Below, one piece after another: positions 26,969 through 39,023 of a stretch of 64,000 nt of DNA (positions are counted from its first letter, which is position 1; each line of letters starts with the position of its first letter). The translations under genes and the position numbers were made by a program. The DNA is taken from assembly GCA_028554645.1 (NCBI GenBank), contig JAQOOI010000012.1, positions 186,001 to 250,000 on the forward strand, given 5' to 3'. The stretch is from Omphalotus guepiniiformis. Its lineage: Eukaryota; Basidiomycota; Agaricomycetes; Agaricales; Omphalotaceae. A model generated the notes under the pieces. The model had not been told where the DNA came from. It saw only the letters and a list, made by a program, of their open reading frames with translations, and ran no database searches.

Positions 26969-27489
26969 TGGATGTTTGTTTTGGATGAAAAGACGAAGGG
27001 GTCCTATGCACCTTTTATATGTATTTGCTGGACAGTTGGGTACGCGGAGATGTCAGATCAGGAGGTATTGAATGATGGAGGTTGAAGGATAGTTGGACAC
27101 TGAGCGGTGATGATGCGCAGTCCATGAATCTCTGAGCGGTAAATAATGCAATGTACTTTTCCTTGAAAAGCATTTATTAAATATATGAGAAGGCGAAAGG
27201 TTGAAGAAGAGAGTTGAAAGTGTACAGTCTGCATTTCCGGCGGTTCAGGGGACACTCCGGGCCGTGTATGTTTGATGCTGTTGGGACATTTTGGGGCTTA
27301 CAATATTATTACAGCTTGTCTTGAACGACGACGGTAAATTTCTTTATTCTCTAGATTTCATGTTTTCCAGGTCTCTAATCAACTGTTTTACGCAGAAGAA
27401 AGCTCCCCTTTTTGAGGACATCCAAAGCGACGTGAAAAAGGCTCAAGTCACAAGTTGCTGAGTCAGATCAGCTTTTTTCACCAGTCTCG
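26969..27489. promoter_or_regulatory. Divergent promoter region
   Basis: 521 bases lie between the start of the peroxiredoxin-MLKL gene (-) and the ubiquitin hydrolase gene (+). No named binding site could be supported. Confidence 0.4.
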
Positions 27490-30400
27490 ATGGCAAGCCC
27501 CCATGCGCCGTATGTCTCCCCAGGAGGTGCCTATTATCCTACCCAGTCACCGCCCCCACCTTCTCCGTACAATTATGGCCCCAGTCATGCTGGTCCCAGT
27601 TCCTATCCGTATCAGTACCCTATGCCCCCGCAACACGTGGTACCGAATCCGCCTCGCATAACTACTCGCGGGGGATATCGTCCTAGAGGTGGTCATCATG
27701 CTTACCAAAATTACGCTCACCAGCAACAGCAGCAGTTCATGCCAGGTCCGATGCCTCTTCCTCCCAATGGAAATGCTGCAAAGTTCTCCCCACCACATCC
27801 GTCATATGCCTACCCTCATGCAGGGCCTTACTCTCCTGTACCAGGTCCATCCTGGCAAAACCAACCTCCTCAGCCGCAACAGCTGTCGCCTCTCCCTAAG
27901 CAACTTGTACCTTCTACTCAGAGAGTTATGTCACCAGTTTCACCTACTTATGCGCACGCGAGCAGTACACCTACTTTTCATCAGTCTGGAGAGCCACAAT
28001 TTACAGATGAGCAGCATACATTTGAGCCCGCATACTCAATATCACAACCTGAACCCACCTCCTCATCTTCATCGCAAGACCAACGATTCACATCCCCCTC
28101 TCCGTCTCTGTCACCTGCACCGCCATCTTCTTCCCCATCTTCCCCTTCCTCTGCTTCTCTCTCTTTAAACTCCTTCGTCGTCCAATGGGCTGTGTGGTCC
28201 CGCAGACCAAAAGATCCGAGTCATGTACCCGGTCTCGTCTTCTCCTCACGCACAAGCCTCCCAACGCACATCATCCAAGAAGCCCTTCCAGACCGCACGC
28301 CCCCTACTTCGCCTACGTTAGACACATCAGTGTCATTACCCGAGGTAGTAGATGAGAGCGTGAACGGATCTGGAATCGCTCTTGAGGAAATATCCTCATC
28401 TCCTACTGAACCTGAATCATCTGAGGTTTTCACTTCTTCGTCATCGACAGCTCCTTCTTCATCGGCTGTAACAGAGGCTACTGAAACGCCTAGTACAACG
28501 GTCCCTGTTTCTCCCGCTACGAGTAGTACCTCTATCTCTGCTGCGACAAAAGATGGAGGTGGGGGTGTGATTAATAAAGACACGTCACCCCCTCAAGCTC
28601 AAGGTTCAACAGTTGGTGAGAGCACTGACGCCGATGGTGCCAGTGCCAGTGCCAGCGCGCAGGTTCATGTTCCAGCAACAACGTCAGTGTCAGCGCCAGC
28701 ACCACCTGCACCAGCACCTCTTAAAAAATCATGGGCATCACTTCTCCGCTCTCCTTCATCTACCCCAACATCAACATCTACCCTCGTCTCTGGCCCCTCA
28801 TCATCCTCATCCACCTCCGGCTCTTCATCCACAACCACTCTCCCACCCCGAGCAAAGATCCCTATATCCTCCGTCGTGGGGATATCAATCCCGGCGGAAA
28901 CCTACGGTTCTTCCGCTCCCTCGCATTCTGTACCTGCAGCGAAACGTTTGGAATTGTTGACATTGCTCGGCTCTAGTTTCGATTCGTCTACTTCTTCGGT
29001 TCCTGGTTCAGGCTCTGTTACTACTGCTACTACCCCAGGGTTATCATTCTCTGCAGCAGCTGCCGCCGCCTCTAAACCCGCGGCTGGAGCTAAACACCCG
29101 CACCCGCACCCGCAGCAATACACACCCAACGATATCCGTCCCAGGGGTTTGATTAACACGGGTAACATGTGTTTTGCGAATTCGGTATTGCAGGTATTGC
29201 TTTACTGTCCACCTTTTTTCAGGCTTTTTTCAGAGCTTGGGAAGGTTGGGTTGGGTGTTACGGGGAATAGAAATGGAAATGTAGATGGGATTGGGATTGG
29301 GGGTCTAGGGAAGGAATTGGGTGTTGAGACGCCTCTTGTGGATGCTACTGTGGAGTTTTTGAAGGATTTTTTACCGAGGCCTAGTGGAGAGTCTGATGAG
29401 ACCACCACCACCACTCCTACTCCTACTACGTTAAAAGGCAAAGAAAAAGAAAAAGAATCTTCACATTCCCATTCCCGTCCACTCACACCTTCCTCACGCG
29501 AATTCGACGATTCGTCGTCGTTTATTCCTACGTATATCTACGATGCGCTTAAGGAGCAGAAACGGTTTGATCATATGCGTGGGGGACATCAGGAGGATGC
29601 GGAGGAGTTTTTGGGGTTTTATCTTGATACGCTTGAGGAGGAGTTGTTGGGGGTTGTTAATGCTCTTGGGGGTGATGGGGGGGATGGGGATGGTGAGGGG
29701 GGGAAAGGGAAGGGGAAACGTGAGTAGCGTTTTGGTTTTGTTTTTGGGGGTTTTTTTTTGGGGGGGGGCGTATTTTTTTTTGTCTTTGCGACGACCCCTG
29801 GTGTTGGTGGTATGAGTGAATGTTAGATCCTGATTGATGTATGTTTATAGGTTCAGAGGTTGAAGAAATTGAAGAAGACGCGCCTCCGGAAGAAGATGGG
29901 TGGTTGGAAGTTGGGAAAAGAAATCGGACGATTATTACTAGGACGGTGAGGGTATACCTCGATTCTCCACGCTCATTATCATTCTCATTTCAACAACAGA
30001 TTAAATCTACTGAATCACCTATAACGCGTATATTCGGAGGGAAATTCCGTTCTTCTCTTCGTGTACCTGGACAAAAAGAATCTGCGATTGTGGAGGATTG
30101 GAGGTCTTTGAGATTAGATATACAGGTGTGTTTACCCTCCTTTCTTTTCCCCTTCCCCACGAATAACCAATATCTCTGACTATCCCATCCATCCATCCAT
30201 CCAACAGCGTGACCAAATCCACACAGTCCAAGAAGCCCTCTCATACATCTCCCACCCCCAACAAGTCCACCTAACAAACCCACCCCGCGAAGGTTCCCAA
30301 CTAGTTCAAATCGAAGAATTACCACCTGTTCTTATACTTCATATGAAGAGATTTGAGTATGATGCGTCTGTTGGGGGTGTTGTGAAGATTGCGAAACAGA

Positions 30401-30837
30401 TTGGGTTTGGGAGTGAACTTGTTGTTGGGGCTGATGTTATGGCGCCGACGTCGAGTACGAGTACGAGTATGAGTACGGGTGCGAGTGCGGGTATGGGTAT
30501 GGGTATGGGTACGGGTAGTGGGAAAGGATCAGGTGGGGGGAGAACGACGAGGTATAAACTTTTTGCTGTGATTTATCATCATGGGGTTTCGGCTTCTGGG
30601 GGGCATTATACGCTTGATGTTCTTCATCCGAATCGGTTCCCTGGTTCCGGGGCTGGGGCAGGGGCAGGGGCAAAAGGGGAGAGAGTGAATGAGAGAGTAA
30701 GGGAGGGCTGGATTAGGATTGATGATGAGTTGGTTTCGGATGTTAGACCTGAGGATGTGTTTGATGAGTCTGGGGAGTATGGGCATGGTGATGGGACGAG
30801 ATGTGCTTATTTGTTGTTTTATAGGAGGGTTAGGTAG
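27490..30837 (+). CDS. Ubiquitin carboxyl-terminal hydrolase, USP10/Ubp3 type, 1026 aa
   Basis: Four exons: 27490-29719, 29851-29946, 30001-30125 and 30208-30837. The first about 540 residues are low-complexity, rich in Pro, Tyr, Ser, Thr and Gln, as in USP10/Ubp3 N-termini. The peptidase domain begins RPRGLINTGNMCFANS with the catalytic Cys near residue 561. TRIFGGKFRSSL and LILHMKRFEYD follow. The His box is SASGGHYTLDV (His near 950), then WIRIDDELV and the final YLLFYRRV. It should remove ubiquitin from cytosolic substrates; in yeast Ubp3 acts with Bre5 on trafficking and ribophagy. The second intron is a multiple of three, so retention is tolerated. Gly/Met and Gly/Ala repeats around 30440-30530 and 30645-30675 interrupt the domain. 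Confidence 0.9.
29720..29850 (+). other. G/T-tract intron in the ubiquitin hydrolase gene
   Basis: The first intron starts GTGAGT, contains alternating runs of T and G including nine consecutive G at 29760-29768, and ends TTTATAG. Confidence 0.75.
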
Positions 30838-31059
30838 TTTTTTTAGAGGTGTTTCTTTCTACATAATTCATTTCTTTTTGCTTCCTTTCTTTTGGGTTTT
30901 AGTGAAAGTACGAATAGTTTATTGTGAGATATGTAAAATGTAGTCCGAGTCGCAACTACTGGCAAGGACGAGGGAGAGATTCTGAATTTCTCACGTCTTC
31001 CAATTCATCCTTTGCTTCATGCCGCGACTTGCTTCTGCCTTATAACAAACAAACCAAAG

Positions 31060-32448
31060 ATGCAGTCAACTGATGTTTCAATTTCATCTACGATTCCGAA
31101 TGAACCACCACTAGAGGCCCAAGGCAAATTACGTGACGGACTATGGATCAAAAAGATACCATCTGTATACACCACCTCACAAGTCTCAACCTGGTTAAAT
31201 CGAATTAAATTTCCTGGAGATATTTCTGAAGAAGCAATTGGAATCGGTAAATTTAAGGCAACACTGGACAATCTTTGCCTTTTGATTCGTCTGCAGGTAG
31301 TGACGTTTGCTTTTGAGAATACTGCGATGCATTATACGTTGTTCTTTTATGATCTTTCGTCCCGGGAATACTGGTTTACTTATCTAGTTTTACTTAGTAC
31401 GGCACATCATACGATGGATATAAGTCCGGAAGGGTTATATGAGCGGATGGTGGTTCAAGGAAAAGGATCGTATTGTTTTGGGTTGAATGGGTTATTTCTA
31501 CAGATGATTCGGGCTTTGGGTTATCGGTGTGTGCCCCAGTGCCCCAGTGCCTCACCATCTATGTTGTATGGGACGAATGATTCATTTCCTCTATATAGGG
31601 CTTACTCTGGCTCAGGAAGAATCAACATCGGAACACCTTTCGGACCTCCCAATTTCGTTGGGTTTGTGCATATGGTTATATTCGTGCAACCTATTGAGAA
31701 TAGCAACACTACTTATCTCGTTGACGCGAGTGGTGGAGGATCGAGTTTGACGAGTCCTATTCTTCTGGCTGATGGTGCCAAGGTTATGGGATCTTCACCG
31801 AGTGAATGGCATACACTCGTGAAGACAGCGCGTTCAGAGTCTAGTCTAGGTAATTGATGGCTGTTATCTTCTTCCTTGAATATTTAAACACCCGTATGTG
31901 CAGCGTCGTCCTTGGAAAACCACGATACACCGGTACTACCAGGTATCGAATGGCATCTCCTCGTCACTCACGAAAAAGGCGTAGTGGCAGGCAGAAAAGT
32001 GGAGACGACGAATAGAGTCATGTACTCTTTCATCGAGGACGAATATTTTCAAGCAGATTACGAGTTTGCCAATATCGGCGTATACTCTAATCAATCTGGT
32101 CCGGATGACTTTTTCCGTGAAAATGTCGTTTGTGCACGGTGTTTCTTTTTGAGCGATGACGAGATGGACGAGATCGGTGCCAGTGCTAGTGATAGTGCTA
32201 GTGATAGCCACCCGGATGACTCGGACGGTGGTCAGGAACATCGTTCACTGTTGACGCGGTATATGGGTCGCCTGGCTATGGAAGGAAACACGTTGAAACG
32301 TCATGTAGGGAAACGTACTGAGACTCTGAAGACGATGAGCACGGAGTTGGAAAGAAAGGCTGTTTTGAAGGAGTTTTTTGGTATTGAGATTTCTTTGGAG
32401 GATTTGAAGTATATAAGTGGTAGAGCACCTGCTCTTGTACTTCCGTGA
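31060..32448 (+). CDS. Arylamine N-acetyltransferase, 400 aa
   Basis: Four exons: 31060-31337, 31398-31526, 31599-31849 and 31904-32448. Two of the introns are multiples of three and would read through. The protein shows FAFENTAMHYT, then MDISPEGLYERMVVQGKGSY with the catalytic Cys in GSYCFGLNGLF, GYRAYSGSGRIN, the catalytic His in FVHMVIFVQP and the catalytic Asp in TYLVDASGGG. This Cys-His-Asp triad transfers acetyl from acetyl-CoA to aromatic amines or hydrazines in the cytosol. The C-terminal part, including a Ser/Asp-rich insert (ASASDSASDS), is longer than in bacterial enzymes but usual for fungi. Confidence 0.85.
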
Positions 32449-32796
32449 TACAATGCGATACGATACTTCTCCAAAATATTTGATTTATGCAGATTGTCTG
32501 GGGAACTGGAGAGACTGCCAGCTAGAAGAGGCTGATGTTACTTCAACTTTCTAATTCAACGTGTACAACAATCGCCCAAACTGAACGGATTTCTGTGAAT
32601 ATTTCACAGAATTGGATGATATTCCAGATTTCAAAGGCTTACTGACTCGAAGATACCACTAATATTTGCTGGCTGGTTGGATGTTGTGCAGAGTTTGTCA
32701 AACGGTTGTTCTTTTACATGATGATGACGATATCATCATTATTTGGCGTCTCAGTGCACGTTACCCCTACTCACTCTTCTACTCCTTCCTTCCACC
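32449..32796. other. Intergenic, with one short hairpin
   Basis: A perfect 9-bp stem with a TAT loop lies at 32591-32611. Otherwise nothing is supported. Confidence 0.5.
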
Positions 32797-35700
32797 ATGG
32801 ACATGCCCAACAATCGCGAAAGCGAAGTAGATGAGGAGATTCGTAAAGAACTCGGTGAACCAATCGAAAATATTGATACCGTTCCCGACTGGTATCTTGA
32901 AGCTATCCTCGCTCAAATATTCAGGAACATAATTCAGAGTTTTGCCAATACGCTGGATCAAAGTTTCTTGCCCGATGGCAAGGACGGTGACCCTAACGCA
33001 TATCGGAAGATTTGGAAGAATGTCTCGCATGCTCACCCACATCTTCGAGAGGAACTTTTGCGATGTTGTCGCTTGAAACCGCCATCGTTCACCAGCATCT
33101 ACTCGTTGGGTACGTGGCTCCGTGCACCGATTATAGTTCACTCTAACTTGTTTCTAATGGATAGACTATCTCCAAGCTAAGCGTACGATTAACTTTCCCA
33201 AACCCGGGCTTGAGATAAGTGATTCATCTTATAAAGGTGTGTGTCGACTGCTATATCTCCCCTACTCTCTTTTCATCGTGCGATCACCCTTAGCGACTGT
33301 CACGGCATGGTCCCAAAAATTCCGCGGTAAAGCGCACATGCTCCTATACGACATCCTTAAAAGTTATATGAAAGAGAGCATATATGCCAACGCCTACGCA
33401 CGTTGTGTGCCGTTTGTCCAATCGTCAGGAACTGGCAAATCTCGCATGCTCGACGAGCTGGCGAAGCACGTACTGTGTATTCCAATTAACCTGGAAAAGA
33501 ATTCAAAGGGTTGTGAGTTATTCCCTCTATCTTGTCAAGAGCATGATGCTCACTGCCCTGCCTAAGTTGCTAGCGCTAACGTACCCGCCTGCCGACCACA
33601 CGGAATTGCAGACTTGGATAAGAGGAACAAGGCGTGGAGCTCTTAGAGCTGCTGATCAAGAACAATTGGCGAAGCGCTATAGAGCGTTCGTATGCGGACT
33701 GCTGTCTGTGACGCTGAAACGATTACAAGTTATTCAAGAGTCGAATAGTAAGTTACTCCTGTTGTTGTCCTTGTGTCGGGTTTCTTACCATTGTCGAATA
33801 CCTCAATTGTATCTGATGTCAAGGAACTTGGCCGGCGTGAAGCTGTGACACGGCGTATCAGTCTTCTGGCCGCAGAATTCAGGGAGAAGATGACGCAAAC
33901 CGAAGTGACGATTGGTGAATCCGGCTTGGCAGTCATGCAGTACGGTCAATATCGACAGGATTTCTACAATGAAGTGATGTCTTTTGCCGATGATGTTAGT
34001 TTCTCGTTATGTCGTTATCTTACTTGCTGACCGGATTTTCAGATTTTAATGAAAGGCATACACGCGTCACATTCAGAGCCTGCGTCTATTACGAGCAACC
34101 AGATCTCCTCTACAGGTGTGCAGTCTATCAGACACTCCGTCATGCTGCTCTGATTGGGTACAGTCACAAAAGGTGATACAGAGTGTAATGTTGCAAGCTG
34201 CGGCAAGGCTCTTCGTCATTTCCTCGACCCGTCTTCAACATGTGCAGGGATACCCCTTTTGAACATTTGCATCGATGAAGCCCATTCCTTGTCGGACCCC
34301 ATCCCGTATGCGGTTTGGACTCGTTTCTCCGAGCTGCAATGTGCACTTCGCGACTTGAGATTGTATCCCTTTTTTACAATATTCCTCACCACTGCTGGCG
34401 ACTTCCATCTTGATTCTCCAAACCATTTGTTTGATCCGTCCAATCGAATTCAAGTGCTTTACAAGAATTTGTATCCTCCCATTACAGAGGTTCCCTTTGA
34501 TGAATTTGCAGAGCATGTGTCTTCAGACGGAGAATGGGCGCTTGACCGTCTTGCGTCTACCTACCACATTGCCCATCTAGGACGTTCCTTGTAAGCTTCT
34601 CTCACTCATAGTTCCTTGTTAGAATATATTAAATAGATATGCAGGTTTCCTGCGGGATACGACAGTTACGATGATAACGGTCGCTGCCGCATTGTTCTAT
34701 TTGCTCGGGAGAAGTTGCTGGGCCGAAGGTCGGGGAGGGATGACGAGAAACTTACAGATGCTATGGAATTGGCATGTCTGGCTGTACGTCTGGGCCTAGA
34801 GTTTCGGAGGACCAATTGGTTGGATCGAGTGGCCGAGCGTACCCAGGTCGAGCGTCATATGCGTATCTGTCTTGCTGCGCTCCCGGGGTTCAGGGACATG
34901 ATCACCATCTCACCTTCTGAGCCTCTGCTTGCTGAAGCTGCTTCCCAGTATATGCTGGACTGGAGCGCTGCTGCGCTTTTGAAGCATATCGAAAGCTCAT
35001 ATATAAGCGTTGGTGAGCGCGGCGAGCTCGTTGCATCGCTGATTGTTCTGCTGGCTCGGGATAGTGCACTTGTACATCCAGATCGCCGCAAACATTCACC
35101 TCAGCAACTCACACGTGATGGTGCAGAGCGAGTCGTGTCCGTTGCGCATTGGCTTGATGCTCTTGTCAACTCGGATGATGTGCTTGCGCAACGTCCAGCA
35201 GTGTACGCTAGTGCGGATGTAAAGGAGCTTTCTTTATCTGAGGCTTTCAAGGATGCATATATCTGGTTCAATCACTTCATCAAAGTAAATGATTATGCAC
35301 TCATTGGGCAGGAGTATCTCTGGCGCCTGATTGCTCGTGGAGCAGCTGTCGTTTGTGCGAACGGTCAACGCGGGCTCGACATTCTCGTCCCCATCCTTTT
35401 CCGCGGTGTCCTATGCAAGGAGAACGTGTCGGCGGTCCTGATTCAAGTTAAAAATGACAAGTCATTCACCGACAAGGTCCGGTCATGTCTATTTGATTGG
35501 ATGGATCCATTCGAAGTAGGATTGTTTTCCGGGCCCGACAAAGCAACGAATCCTGTCATTCGGATGGTCTTTGCTCTCGCTTCGGAAACCTCAGCTATCG
35601 CGTACCCTTCGCAGCTTGAACATTCTGCTCCCGAGTTTTCAGGAGAGGCAATGTTCACTTCTTATGACATCTGGTGTGCTGGTGCAACCTCACAAACATA

Positions 35701-36010
35701 TAAGGTAATCAAAAATGATGAAGAACACGATGACAACCCCACTTTCAACAAGCTTCTTTTGTTGTCGCGATTCAGTTCCCCTTATGAGCTCGGTCGTCTG
35801 CCTTATGAGACCATATCGAACATCTACACAGAGCGAGGTAAGGCGCGACGCATAATGCATCCCGGCGTTGGCAAGGAAGAGGAGCATCACCTGAAGTACG
35901 TGGAAGGTAAAAAATCGGAGGATCAAAAGAAGGTTAAAAAATCCAAGGATCAAAAGAAAGGTAAAGAGAAAGGTAAAATCCCCGAGGATCAAATGGATGT
36001 AGACCAGTAG
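32797..36010 (+). CDS. P-loop NTPase with PD-(D/E)XK-like nuclease motif, 931 aa
   Basis: Eight exons: 32797-33109, 33165-33236, 33294-33512, 33574-33747, 33843-33994, 34043-34115, 34164-34590 and 34645-36010. The total is divisible by three. The acceptor at 33842 is the least certain. Walker A is FVQSSGTGKSR (about residues 169-179) and a Walker B-like segment is PLLNICIDEAHSL (about 365-377). Near residues 715-748 the reading is ARGAAVV...RGLDILVPILF then SAVLIQVKN. The Asp and the Q-V-K, 23 residues apart, fit a PD-(D/E)XK active site with Gln in the acidic position. NTPase-plus-nuclease order matches Crinkler-type proteins of oomycetes and fungi. The end is a Lys/Glu-rich tail with KKSEDQKK repeats, perhaps nuclear targeting. 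Function as a DNA-directed effector is inference. Confidence 0.68.
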
Positions 36011-36148
36011 ATAGGCTGGTGCGTAGGTTTCGATTGGCCCATTTGGTTGTATGTAATATTACTGTCGCATTTTGAAGTCTCTTGTGTATGTATATTATGA
36101 AAGCTTTTGCAGACTACGTTACGTTGATCGAGCGACCTATGTACGCGT

Positions 36149-36624
36149 ACAGAACTTCGCCTGGACCTGAAAACAAAGCGATTGATTTTTTTGAATTTCC
36201 GCCTTCCTCTTCGTCTTCATTGGAAGAGTCGTTCTCTGGATATCATGACTGGGTGACCAGCCTCTGCCAGTGTGGTCGCTTTTTCAGCTGCAAAGCATTG
36301 TCCCTTCCGTCGACAGCATCCGAATCAACGTCCATCCCGTTCGAGATATCAGGAATATCTTGGTCATCATCATCTGAAGGAATGGAGGCAATATCATCTG
36401 GGCCTTGAAAGACGTCTCTGTGCTCGAATATCGTGTTTTTTCTTCTTCTTCCTCATGCTCCAAATAGGATCCTGAGCACGTTTTCTCCTTTTTGATAGTG
36501 GGGTAGATGCGGTGGACTGATGCTGCTCGGTTGAGACATATTTTTGAGGGGAAGGATTATTTTGTGCGAACAGGGCAGCTTTGCGTGCAGTTTTTTCTAG
36601 ACGCGTTACATCCACGCGTAGAAA
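36149..36624 (-). pseudogene. Truncated, frameshifted 5' fragment of GRC3
   Basis: On the minus strand this matches the 5' flank and first about 490 coding bases of the intact GRC3 gene at 53308. Shared pieces are AQNNPS, QHQST, DPI.S.RKKKKK, and the DNA encoding SNGMDVDSDAVDGG. The start codon and a few following bases are deleted, and several small indels break the frame. Similarity stops sharply at about 36149, where GRC3 would continue after position 53797. It now lies head-to-head with the first ERG6 copy, whose promoter begins next to it. Confidence 0.85.
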
Positions 36625-36637
36625 TCAGGACTGATAG

Positions 36638-36643
36638 CACGTG
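36638..36643. promoter_or_regulatory. CACGTG palindrome upstream of ERG6 copy 1
   Basis: A CACGTG E-box core, part of GCACGTGATCGTGTA, lies 133 bases before the start codon. The same word occurs at nearly the same distance before copy 2. bHLH factors bind such cores and some control sterol genes; binding here is inferred. Confidence 0.4.
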
Positions 36644-36775
36644 ATCGTGTATAACGAAAAAAACTTTTCGCTAAATCGTTCGATACGGCAATACCAACGA
36701 CAATTTATAGAACTCCTGCTCGGAATTCCTCCTTATATTCCCACTTTCACTTACTTTACTCTTTATTCGGAAAAA

Positions 36776-38050
36776 ATGGCCATTGAAACCGGAACGATTC
36801 ACGAAGATGGTCGCCAGGACTCTCGCATTCAAAACTATACCAAGTTCTGGCAGAAGGACCTCTCAAAAGAGGCTGACGTGCACAGCGCGAATAGAGTCGA
36901 CAGCTACACCGAGGTTGTGAATGGTATTCGTGTCTTCTCGTATTGTCCTGTATCTCAGCTCATTCTGTACTTGCTAGGTTACTACGACGGTGCTACCGAC
37001 CTGTACGAGTGGGCTTGGGGCTCATCTTTCCACTTTTCCCGTTTCTACAAGGGAGAGTCTTTTACCGCTTCTCTGGCACGTCACGAACATTATTTAGCCT
37101 CCAAGATGGGCATAAAGCCTGGTATGCGAGTGCTGGATGTCGGATGTGGTGTTGGTGGCCCTGCACGGGAGATAGCCCAGTTCACCGATGCGAACGTTAT
37201 TGGCCTTAACAACAACGAGTTCCAGATTGGCAGGGCTAGGAAGTATACAAAAAGGATGGGGCTTGAGGGACAGGTGACGTTTGTAAAGGGGGATTTCATG
37301 AAGCTTGCGGAGCAATTTGGCGAGAACTCGTTCGATGCTGGTAAGCTACCTTCCCTAACCATCCTTGTCAGACTAATTCACAGATGATTCTCTGTAGTAT
37401 ATGCTATCGAAGCGACGGTTCATGCGCCTACGTGGGAGGGAGTATACGGGGAAATCATGAAGATTCTCAAGCCCGGAGGTGTCGTGAGTATCTTTTTCGT
37501 TTTTCTCAGGTGTGGTGAAAATATTGACGGTGCCTTCAGTTTGGTGTTTACGAATGGTGTATGACTGACTCCTGGGATCCCTCAATACCTGAACACAAGG
37601 CCCTTGCGCACGAGATCGAGATTGGTAATGGCATACCTGAGATGCGACCTCTACGCCTCGCTCGCGAGGCTCTAAAGACCGTGGGCTTTGAGATTGAGCA
37701 CGAAGAAGATCTTGCGGACCGACCGGATGAGGTGACTTGGTATTATCCTCTTGAGGGAGATTTCAGAAAAGCACAGACATTCTCGGATTACTTTGTCGTC
37801 TTCACGACGACGTACATAGGGATGTTCGTGATGCACAACATCATGTGGGTGATGGAATGCTTTAGCTTGTTACCGAAGGGGACGATGGAGGTTGCGGCAG
37901 CGCTGAAGGTGGCGATGTACTCACTAATTAAAGGTGGCCAGACTAAGGTTGGTTATTGTTTACTTCCTTCGGTCGAGCGTTGATTGATTTACTTTCTTGT
38001 AGCTGTTCACTCCTATGTACCTTGTCATTAGTCGAAAACCCGCCAACTAG
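36776..38050 (+). CDS. ERG6: Sterol 24-C-methyltransferase, copy 1 (350 aa)
   Basis: Five exons: 36776-36923, 36978-37340, 37398-37483, 37540-37947 and 38003-38050. The enzyme adds a methyl group from S-adenosylmethionine to C-24 of the sterol side chain in ergosterol synthesis, at the endoplasmic reticulum or lipid droplets. Visible are [14 protein letters not shown], a sterol-binding signature, and SAM motif [15 protein letters not shown] (about 101-114). Also seen are [25 protein letters not shown] and the ending [14 protein letters not shown]. Length is usual. Intron positions are identical to copy 2, and the proteins differ at only about five residues, all in exon 4. Both copies look functional. 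Confidence 0.93.
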
Positions 38051-38619
38051 GTACCATGGTACCATGGTACTTAGTCACCTACCTTGGCTTTTGAGTGATC
38101 TCACTCGTTGCGGAATTCATGGTCTTTATACCCCCTATAATACAGTTGTCGTATGACAGTCATTCCTTAATTTGACATGCTGAGCCAGGCTGAGCCTCAG
38201 CTTGACTGAACGTTTGATGTTTGATGTTTTCGGAAGTATAACTTACTACTATAAGTTTTTCCTCCAGCAAAGCCAAACGTAACGAGCCCTCAAAGCTTCA
38301 AATCTTCAAGTATCAGTTCCTGGAGTTGCATGTTCAACAATCCACTCATTTGCTACGCCATTGAACATTGAAGGTCGTTCTCCCCTCGCGATATCGAATG
38401 AACACCACCGAGCCATCATTTAGGTTTCGCAATTCCTGGCTAGTACCATGGAGTCTTGATGAAATGGAAGACTTGGAAAGCGCTAACGAACTCGTTTACC
38501 AGGAAGTGTACGATGCTGGTACAATGAGTAGTTTCTTGTTTGCTTCATGTCCCATTGCTCAAGCGCTCACCCCTCTTGCTTTTTTTGGTCAGTGTCAGTA
38601 GTTTGAGATCTCAGGTCGA

Positions 38620-38935
38620 AAGCGTTCGTAAGGTTTGTTGAAATGAGAGTCCGCGGTCACTCGGAAATCCAGCAAGGCAAAAAATATTTTTCGGTTGTCT
38701 TCGCGGTGAGGGTACGAGAGACAAACATATAAGGGGTTCCGGTTCAGGGTCATACATATAGAATATACACTCATGATATGTGTGGAAATTATTACTTACT
38801 GTATGTATGGTTCTATACCCCTTCAACCGTTTGTCTTTCGTACCACCACCACGAAGACGGACCGGAATGACATGCTTTGCTTTGCTGGATATCCAAGTGA
38901 CAGCCGACCATTATTTCAACAATATGTACGAAAAA
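38620..38935. mobile_element. Foldback (long inverted repeat) insertion
   Basis: Two arms of roughly 130-150 bases face each other. The left arm holds TTGTTGAAATGAG (from 38635), CGGTCAC, AATCCAGCAAGGCAAA, GGTACGAGAGACAAAC and AGGGGTTC. The complement of the right arm holds TTGTTGAAATAAT, CTGTCAC, TATCCAGCAAAGCAAA, GGTACGAAAGACAAAC and AGGGGTAT. A short unpaired centre lies near 38765-38800. The block is absent from the matching flank of ERG6 copy 2, where the related sequence runs GGTCGAAGATGTTCGT without it. No coding capacity. Confidence 0.75.
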
Positions 38936-39017
38936 AAGAGGAAATGCGCCAGCAAAAGTAGTAGCTAGTAGCTTTCAACTTGAACTCAGCCTTTTGCCCC
39001 CGGTGTCGGCGAGAGAG

Positions 39018-39023
39018 CACGTG
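39018..39023. promoter_or_regulatory. CACGTG palindrome upstream of ERG6 copy 2
   Basis: The same GCACGTGATCGTGTA context as before copy 1 lies 125 bases upstream of the start codon, kept through the duplication. Confidence 0.4.
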
